From: a virus
Length of the DNA stretch: 44,695 nt
Reading direction: 5' to 3' (one strand)
Virus record (IMG/VR): IMGVR_UViG_3300030406_001980
Location: 1 to 44,695 of that record
The notes under the pieces were generated by a model, which was not told the origin of the DNA, did no database searches, and saw nothing but the letters and a program-made list of their open reading frames with translations. This document shows, one piece after another, positions 39,767 through 44,695 of the stretch (position 1 is its first letter; each line of letters begins with the position of its first letter). The translations under genes were made by a program, and so were the position numbers.

Positions 39767-42124
39767 ATGGCTATAGATAAAGCAGTTCAGATCGGGGTAG
39801 CAACTGAAGCTGGAAAAGATATCGAACTAGAAGTTAAAGACGATAAAAATCCAGAAGAAGATGTAGCTATTGAAATTAACGATGATGGTACCGTAGATAT
39901 TAATCTAGGTGGTGAAGGTATTGATAGTCCTTTTGAAGGTGAGTTCGATCAAAACTTAGCAGAAGTTGTAGATACAGACACGCAAGAACAAATGGTTGAT
40001 GATTTAGTTGGTTTGTATGAAGCTGATGATGAGTCACGTTCTGATTGGAAAAAGACTTATGAAGATGGTCTAGAACTTCTTGGTCTAAAAATAGAAGAGA
40101 GAACTGAACCTTGGGATGGCGCATGTGGTGTATTTCATCCATTATTATCTGAAGCAGTTGTACGTTTCCAGTCTGAAGCTATCACAGAAACATTCCCCGC
40201 TGCTGGCCCAGTTAAAACAAATATTCTAGGTACAAACGATAGAGAGACTGAGAAAGCTGCTGAAGCTGTTCGTGATGATATGAACTATAGACTCACAGAA
40301 CAAATGACAGAATATAGACCAGAGCATGAGAGAATGCTATGGAACCTTGCAATATCTGGTTCTGCATTTAAGAAAGTTTATTTTGACCCAGCTCTAGGTA
40401 GACAGACAGCACAATTTATCCCAGCAGAAGATTTAGTTGTAGCTTATGGCTCATCTGATATTACAACTGCTAGTCGTGTAACGCATATTATGCGTAAATC
40501 AGAAAATGAAGTTAAATTTTTACAGGTTAATGGTTTCTATGCACCTGTAGACTTAGGTGACCCAGGGTTTATACGTACATCTATACAGAAGAAGAAAGAC
40601 GAAGTAGAAGGTGTAGACGTATCTGAGGATGATAGATATGAATTACTTGAGATGCATGTAGAGTATGATTTAGGTGAAGACCCAAATCAAATAGCTCTAC
40701 CTTATGTTGTGACTATTGAACGTAACTCTATGCAGATTCTTTCTATCTATCGTAATTGGAATCAAGAAGATAAACTAAGACGCAAACGTAATCATTTCGT
40801 ACATTATACTTATATACCAGGATTTGGATTTTATGGATTTGGACTTATTCATTTACTTGGCGGGCATGCTAAGTCTAGTACTTCTTTACTTCGACAGTTA
40901 GTTGATGCAGGAACTTTAAATAATTTACCAGGTGGATTGAAGACTAGAGGTCTTCGTATTAAAGGTGATGATACCCCCATAATGCCAGGAGAGTTTAGGG
41001 ACGTAGACGTTCCAGGTGGTAAGATTCTTGATAATATAACATTCCTCCCGTATAAAGAGCCATCACAGACTCTTTTGGCATTATTCCAAAATGTTGTTGA
41101 CCAAGGTAGAAGTATGGCAGCAATCTCTGACTTTAAATCAGTGGATTTAAATAGTGAAGCGCCTGTAGGAACAACCCTTGCAATACTTGAGAGGATGTTA
41201 AAAGTTATGAGTGCTGTACAGGCTCGTATGCATAACACCATGAAGATGGAGTTTAAACTTCTCAAAAATATTATCGAAGATAATACTGACAATCCAGTAT
41301 TAATAAAACAGTATTCTGATATAGAAGTTATTCCAGTTAGTGATCCTAATGCTTCAACTATGTCTATGCGTGTAGTTCAGTATCAAGCAGCTATTCAATT
41401 AGCACAACAAGCACCACAATTATATGATTTACCTAAATTACATCAGCAGATGTTACATACATTAGGTATTAAAGATGCAGCAAAACTTGTACCTACACCA
41501 GAAGATATGACACCGAAAGACCCAGTATCTGAAAATATGGCAATAATGACAAGTAAACCTGTCAAGGCGTTTCTTTATCAAGATCATAAAGCACATATTG
41601 AAACACATATGACAGCTTTACAGAACCCACAGATACAACAATTAATAGGTCAAAACCCTATGGCTAGAGCAATACAAGGCGCATTAATGGCACATATAGC
41701 AGAACATGTATCTATGCAATACAGAGGTGAGGTTGAGAAACAAATGGGTGTAGAGCTACCTCCACCAGATCAACCAATGCCAGAAGAGATGGAAACAAAA
41801 CTATCTCAATTAATGGCTAGAGCATCACAGCAGGTATTACAAGAATCAGCGGCTCAACAGCAACAAGCTCAAGCACAACAAGCAGCTCAAGACCCTATGA
41901 TTCAAATGAAACAAGCTGAATTAGCACTAAAAGAGGCAGAACAGCAGAGAAAAGCACAAAAAGATTTCGTTGATGCGGCACTTAAAAACGAGAAGATTGA
42001 GGCTGATAAAGCTATTGCTGGTGCTAAATTAGGGGTTGAATTAGCTAAAGAAGAGAAAAATACTGAGTTAGAAGGTATTAAACTTGGTTCAGAAATCGTT
42101 AAAAACATGAATAAGGGGAGTTAA
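39767..42124 (+). CDS. Portal protein, P22-type
   Basis: A 785-residue portal protein. The N-terminus is acidic. The core has ERTEPWDGACGVFHPLLSEA, SGSAFKKVYFDP and AEDLVVAYGSSD, which I recognise from P22-type portals. GFGFYGFGLIHLLGG and the LRQLVDAGTLNNLPGGLKTR block follow. The C-terminal 150 residues are Gln/Ala-rich helix (QQQQAQAQQAAQDPM) that would form the long barrel. It forms the ring through which DNA enters. RBS AGGA lies before the ATG, and the neighbour is terminase. Confidence 0.95.
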   Translation: MAIDKAVQIGVATEAGKDIELEVKDDKNPEEDVAIEINDDGTVDINLGGEGIDSPFEGEFDQNLAEVVDTDTQEQMVDDLVGLYEADDESRSDWKKTYEDGLELLGLKIEERTEPWDGACGVFHPLLSEAVVRFQSEAITETFPAAGPVKTNILGTNDRETEKAAEAVRDDMNYRLTEQMTEYRPEHERMLWNLAISGSAFKKVYFDPALGRQTAQFIPAEDLVVAYGSSDITTASRVTHIMRKSENEVKFLQVNGFYAPVDLGDPGFIRTSIQKKKDEVEGVDVSEDDRYELLEMHVEYDLGEDPNQIALPYVVTIERNSMQILSIYRNWNQEDKLRRKRNHFVHYTYIPGFGFYGFGLIHLLGGHAKSSTSLLRQLVDAGTLNNLPGGLKTRGLRIKGDDTPIMPGEFRDVDVPGGKILDNITFLPYKEPSQTLLALFQNVVDQGRSMAAISDFKSVDLNSEAPVGTTLAILERMLKVMSAVQARMHNTMKMEFKLLKNIIEDNTDNPVLIKQYSDIEVIPVSDPNASTMSMRVVQYQAAIQLAQQAPQLYDLPKLHQQMLHTLGIKDAAKLVPTPEDMTPKDPVSENMAIMTSKPVKAFLYQDHKAHIETHMTALQNPQIQQLIGQNPMARAIQGALMAHIAEHVSMQYRGEVEKQMGVELPPPDQPMPEEMETKLSQLMARASQQVLQESAAQQQQAQAQQAAQDPMIQMKQAELALKEAEQQRKAQKDFVDAALKNEKIEADKAIAGAKLGVELAKEEKNTELEGIKLGSEIVKNMNKGS

Positions 42125-42315
42125 TGAGTATCGAGGAGGAATATAAAAAAGAGTTACGTAAGTTAATGAATGATTACGCTGACACTGTTTCGACAGGTGG
42201 CGCACAGGACTTTCCACAATATCGGCATCTTGTGGGAGTGATAGAAGGGTTGGCAATAGCCGAAAGAGCTTTTCTTGATTTAATTGATGCTGCAAATAAA
42301 AGCGAGGATATGTAA
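42124..42315 (+). CDS. Small conserved protein between portal and GroES-like gene
   Basis: A 63-residue helical protein starting on the last base of the portal stop (TAATG). FPQYRHLVGVIEGLAIAERA is a recognisable helix in small genes next to portal genes of related phages. Function unknown; a head-assembly accessory role is inferred from place. Confidence 0.65.
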   Translation: MSIEEEYKKELRKLMNDYADTVSTGGAQDFPQYRHLVGVIEGLAIAERAFLDLIDAANKSEDM

Positions 42316-42725
42316 TGACTACAGCAGTCACAAGCAATGGTATAGACGTTGACAGTACCTTAAAAAGAGTTGACGAATTAAAAGATAAATCTCTAAGACT
42401 ACCACAACCAGCAGGTTATAAAATGTTAGTCGCCTTACCAAAGATAGAAGAAAAAACATCAGGTGGTATTATCAAAGCCTCTAGCACTATAGAGAAAGAG
42501 ACTAATGCTGCAAATGTTGGTTTTGTTATATCTTTAGGCACCGATGCTTATAAGGATAAAGAAAAGTTTCCTAATGGAGCTTGGTGTAAAGAAGGAGATT
42601 TTGTTGTAATGCGTTCTTATTCTGGAACCCGTATGTATATAGACGGAGAAGAGTTTAGAATGTTAAACGATGACGCTATTGAAGGTGTTGTTGCAGACCC
42701 ACGTGGCTTTTCACGTGCATTATAG
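42315..42725 (+). CDS. GroES-like (Cpn10) co-chaperonin
   Basis: A 136-residue protein with a Cpn10 fold: AGYKMLVALPKIEEKTSGGI matches the GroES strand and mobile loop, with GGII at residues 50-53 followed by Lys where GroES has GGIVL. NVGFVISLGTDAY and CKEGDFVVMRSYSGTRMYID follow. Such proteins, like T4 gp31, would work with the host GroEL to fold the capsid protein. It lies between portal and scaffold genes, consistent with capsid folding. An extra 30-residue N-terminal part is present compared with about 97 residues in bacterial GroES. Confidence 0.9.
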   Translation: MTTAVTSNGIDVDSTLKRVDELKDKSLRLPQPAGYKMLVALPKIEEKTSGGIIKASSTIEKETNAANVGFVISLGTDAYKDKEKFPNGAWCKEGDFVVMRSYSGTRMYIDGEEFRMLNDDAIEGVVADPRGFSRAL

Positions 42726-42734
42726 GAGTTAACT

Positions 42735-43685
42735 ATGGCAGAGCAAGAAAAAGAAACTCAAGAAGTTGAGGCTAAAGAAACTGAATCTAACTATGAAATT
42801 GTTGATGATACTCCAGAAGAGGATAAGAATGTAGAACCATATGATGGTGACGCAGAACCTACCCCTGATGAGTTAGACAAATATAGTGGTAAAGTAAAAA
42901 ATCGTATAGAAAAACTTACTAAACGATACCATGATGAGCGTAGGATAAAGGAAAAGAAAGAAAAAGAAGCAAGAGAAGCCTTTAACTATGCTAAGTCCTT
43001 ACAAGACGAAAATAAAAGGTTAAGAGAGAATTTATCTAAAGGTGAAGATACTCTCCTAACTGAAGCTAAAGCTAGAGCAGAAGCAGAGCATAAGGCAGCT
43101 ATGGATGCGTATAAAAAAGCCTATGAAGACGGTAACGCAGAGAATATGGCAGATGCTCAGTCTAGAATAGCTGAGGCTACACTTGCTAAAAACAAGTGGA
43201 AAGAGTATCAACCGAAGTATAAAAAGGATGAAAATCCCGAAAATACTTTACAAAACGACTCAAATAAGGTATATAATAGTAATCAAGTACCCGCTCCTGA
43301 TGAAAAAGCGACTGCGTGGTTCGAGAAGAATCCGTGGTTCGGGGAAAATAAAGTTATGACTGCTGGTGCATATGCAATTCACCAGGATTTAGTCGAAAGC
43401 GGTGTTGACCCTCGCACAGATAAATATTACGAGACAATAGACACTAGGCTTCGGCAAGAGTTTCCAAACTACTTTGATAAAGGTAGTGAGGAGATTGATG
43501 ACACGACTGAAGTGGTTACGGAAGAACCTACTACTAAAAGTCGCACGCCTAATGTCGTTGCTCCTGTCAAACGGGCCCCTTCTTCCAAGAAGATTAGACT
43601 TACTCAAACACAAGTGAGTATAGCAAAACGATTGGGTGTACCTCTAGAAGAGTACGCAAAACAAGTAGCCCATCTAAACAACTAA
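42735..43685 (+). CDS. Capsid scaffolding protein (candidate)
   Basis: A 316-residue, acidic, helix-rich protein in the scaffold position between portal and capsid genes. Residues 1-55 are Glu/Asp-rich. A coiled coil follows (about residues 55-150, KNRIEKLTKRYHDERRIKEK onward). The later part holds DEKATAWFEKNPWFGENKVM, and the C-terminus is basic (KRAPSSKKIRLTQTQVSIAK), a typical capsid-contact end. Composition and order match T7 gp9-like scaffolds. GGAG precedes the ATG. Confidence 0.75.
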   Translation: MAEQEKETQEVEAKETESNYEIVDDTPEEDKNVEPYDGDAEPTPDELDKYSGKVKNRIEKLTKRYHDERRIKEKKEKEAREAFNYAKSLQDENKRLRENLSKGEDTLLTEAKARAEAEHKAAMDAYKKAYEDGNAENMADAQSRIAEATLAKNKWKEYQPKYKKDENPENTLQNDSNKVYNSNQVPAPDEKATAWFEKNPWFGENKVMTAGAYAIHQDLVESGVDPRTDKYYETIDTRLRQEFPNYFDKGSEEIDDTTEVVTEEPTTKSRTPNVVAPVKRAPSSKKIRLTQTQVSIAKRLGVPLEEYAKQVAHLNN

Positions 43686-43703
43686 TTAATAAAGGAGATT
43701 ATA

Positions 43704-44144
43704 ATGCCTCGTAAAGATAGAGAGTTAAACACAAGAGAAAAAACAACTCGTGTAAAAAACTGGGTTCCACCTCAACAATTACCAGACCCAAAGCCTCAAG
43801 ATGGATTTCGATTCCGTTGGGTAAGAATTTCATTATTGGGACAGTCTGATGACAGAAATGTTTCAGTCAAATTTCGTGAAGGTTGGGAACCAGTAAAAGC
43901 AGAAGAACATCCAGAAATTGTTACTCAATATGGTTTTAATGGTAACAAAGATGGCAACATCGAATCTGGTGGACTTTTACTTTGTAAGATACCATCTGAA
44001 ACTGCTGAGAGTAGAAATGAGTATTATGCTAATCAAAACTCACAACAGATGCAGGCGGTAGATAACAATTTTATGCGGGAAAACAATCCTCGTATGCCGC
44101 TTTTTAGTGATAAACGTTCGACTGTTTCCCGTGGAACAAAATAA
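43704..44144 (+). CDS. Small virion/head-module protein, unknown
   Basis: A 146-residue basic protein with RKDRELNTREKTTRVKNWVP and then FRFRWVRISLLGQSDDRNVS. The middle has EEHPEIVTQYGFNGNKDG and the C-terminus QNSQQMQAVDNNFMRENNPR and MPLFSDKRSTVSRGTK. I recall such proteins from the head gene block of related marine phages, without a defined role. AAAGGAG precedes the ATG at 43704. Confidence 0.6.
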   Translation: MPRKDRELNTREKTTRVKNWVPPQQLPDPKPQDGFRFRWVRISLLGQSDDRNVSVKFREGWEPVKAEEHPEIVTQYGFNGNKDGNIESGGLLLCKIPSETAESRNEYYANQNSQQMQAVDNNFMRENNPRMPLFSDKRSTVSRGTK

Positions 44145-44160
44145 TTATTAGGAGTTTATT

Positions 44161-44695
44161 ATGGCTTATCCAACTGTTGATGCTCCATACGGTTTAGTCC
44201 CAATTAATTTAATTGGTGGCCAACCTTATGCTGGCTCTACAAGGCAGATGAAGATTACTTCTAACTATGGCACTGATATCTTTAATGGCGATGTCGTCAA
44301 GCGTGCAGCTGACGGTACTGTCGAAAAAGAAGGAGGTACAGCCACAGTTACTGCCACAGGCGTAATTGGTGTTTTTGTAGGTTGCTCTTACACAGACCCA
44401 AATACAAAACAGAAAGTATTTAAGCAATATTACCCAGCTAGTACAGTAGCTACTGACATTATGGCTTATGTGGTCGATGACCCAGACGCTTTATTTAAAG
44501 TTGCTGTTGTATCTTCTGGTACAACTATTGCAGGAACCCCATACGGTTCAATCGGAAGTAACGCAGCATTAGTACAAAACGCAGGAAGCACCTCTACAGG
44601 TAATTCTAAAGTTGCTATTGGTAGCGTTAATACTACACTATCATTACCAATAAGGATCGTTGACGTAGTCCATGAGACTGAAGATGCATCTGGTA
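44161..44695 (+). CDS. Virion structural protein (3' partial; capsid/decoration candidate)
   Basis: An open frame from ATG 44161 (TTAGGAG upstream) to the window end, 178 residues visible and without stop, so it is absent from stop-to-start gene calls. It opens MAYPTVDAPYGLVPINLIGG and continues with QPYAGSTRQMKITSNYG and GVIGVFVGCSYTDPNTKQ. DIMAYVVDDPDALFKVAVVS is a beta-rich segment. These are familiar from marine phage head proteins. The location after the scaffold fits a major capsid or decoration protein, but which one cannot be decided from the part seen. Confidence 0.75.
   Translation, partial: MAYPTVDAPYGLVPINLIGGQPYAGSTRQMKITSNYGTDIFNGDVVKRAADGTVEKEGGTATVTATGVIGVFVGCSYTDPNTKQKVFKQYYPASTVATDIMAYVVDDPDALFKVAVVSSGTTIAGTPYGSIGSNAALVQNAGSTSTGNSKVAIGSVNTTLSLPIRIVDVVHETEDASG

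Noticed and set aside
40849-41292. 147-residue minus-strand ORF opposite the portal gene
   Set aside because: Shadow of a strongly conserved portal region, isolated on the wrong strand.
1-44695. tRNA genes, CRISPR arrays, insertion sequences, integrase or att sites
   Set aside because: None could be recognised by reading; no regularly spaced repeat array or transposase motif was seen. A tRNA scan would be needed to exclude tRNAs firmly.

Overview
This window looks like most of the genome of an uncultured, AT-rich, short-tailed (podovirus-type) marine bacteriophage. Reasons: a phage large terminase, a long P22-type portal, a scaffold-like protein and large T7-type internal (ejection) proteins sit beside a self-contained replication set (family A DNA polymerase, primase-helicase, SNF2-type helicase, single-strand-binding protein). 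Genes are packed with ATGA/TAATG stop-start overlaps. No integrase, repressor/integration cassette, tRNA, CRISPR or insertion sequence was recognised. The low GC content and gene set resemble phages of low-GC marine alphaproteobacteria (SAR11/SAR116-type hosts), but that host guess is inference only.

Layout. (1) 1-14768, plus strand: the end of a holin, an M15-type endolysin, a gp10-like structural protein, then a chain of virion/ejection proteins including a GNAT-like protein, a lytic transglycosylase protein and a 2043-residue protein with a zincin motif. (2) 14765-34684, minus strand: the replication, recombination and host-interaction arm. Its left part (14765-20038) has its own consensus promoter at 20068-20096 and holds a primase-helicase, ssDNA-binding protein, small HTH proteins and a Gp157-like protein. 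Its right part (20107-34684) starts from a consensus promoter at 34786-34814 and holds helicase, HNH-like and Cas4-like proteins, PolA, VRR nuclease, zinc-finger proteins, a LAGLIDADG pair, a C5-methyltransferase, and a MoxR ATPase/VWA-metallopeptidase cluster with unknown partners. (3) 34685-35528: about 840 bp without genes, rich in repeats and a candidate replication origin or regulatory hub. (4) 35529-36398, minus strand: a single-gene unit with its own promoter and terminator. (5) 36399-36672: a divergent control region. (6) 36673-44695, plus strand: small membrane and unknown proteins, a DUF3310 protein, small and large terminase, portal, GroES-like protein, scaffold and the first virion proteins, cut by the window end.

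The two arms diverge from the 34.7-36.7 kb region and meet at 14765-14768, where the stop codons overlap. The plus-strand packaging arm at the right edge would continue naturally into the lysis/ejection genes at the left edge, so the window is probably a circularly permuted contig lacking the major capsid and tail-tube genes.

Most worth a second look: the repeat-rich non-coding hub (inverted iteron arrays, two hairpins related by a compensatory change, and a three-copy palindromic element also found at 36.5 kb); the MoxR/VWA-HExxH cluster with its uncharacterised partners; the active/degenerate LAGLIDADG pair; and ten small genes that are shorter than about 60 residues, nine with no entry as called ORFs and three of them membrane microproteins.
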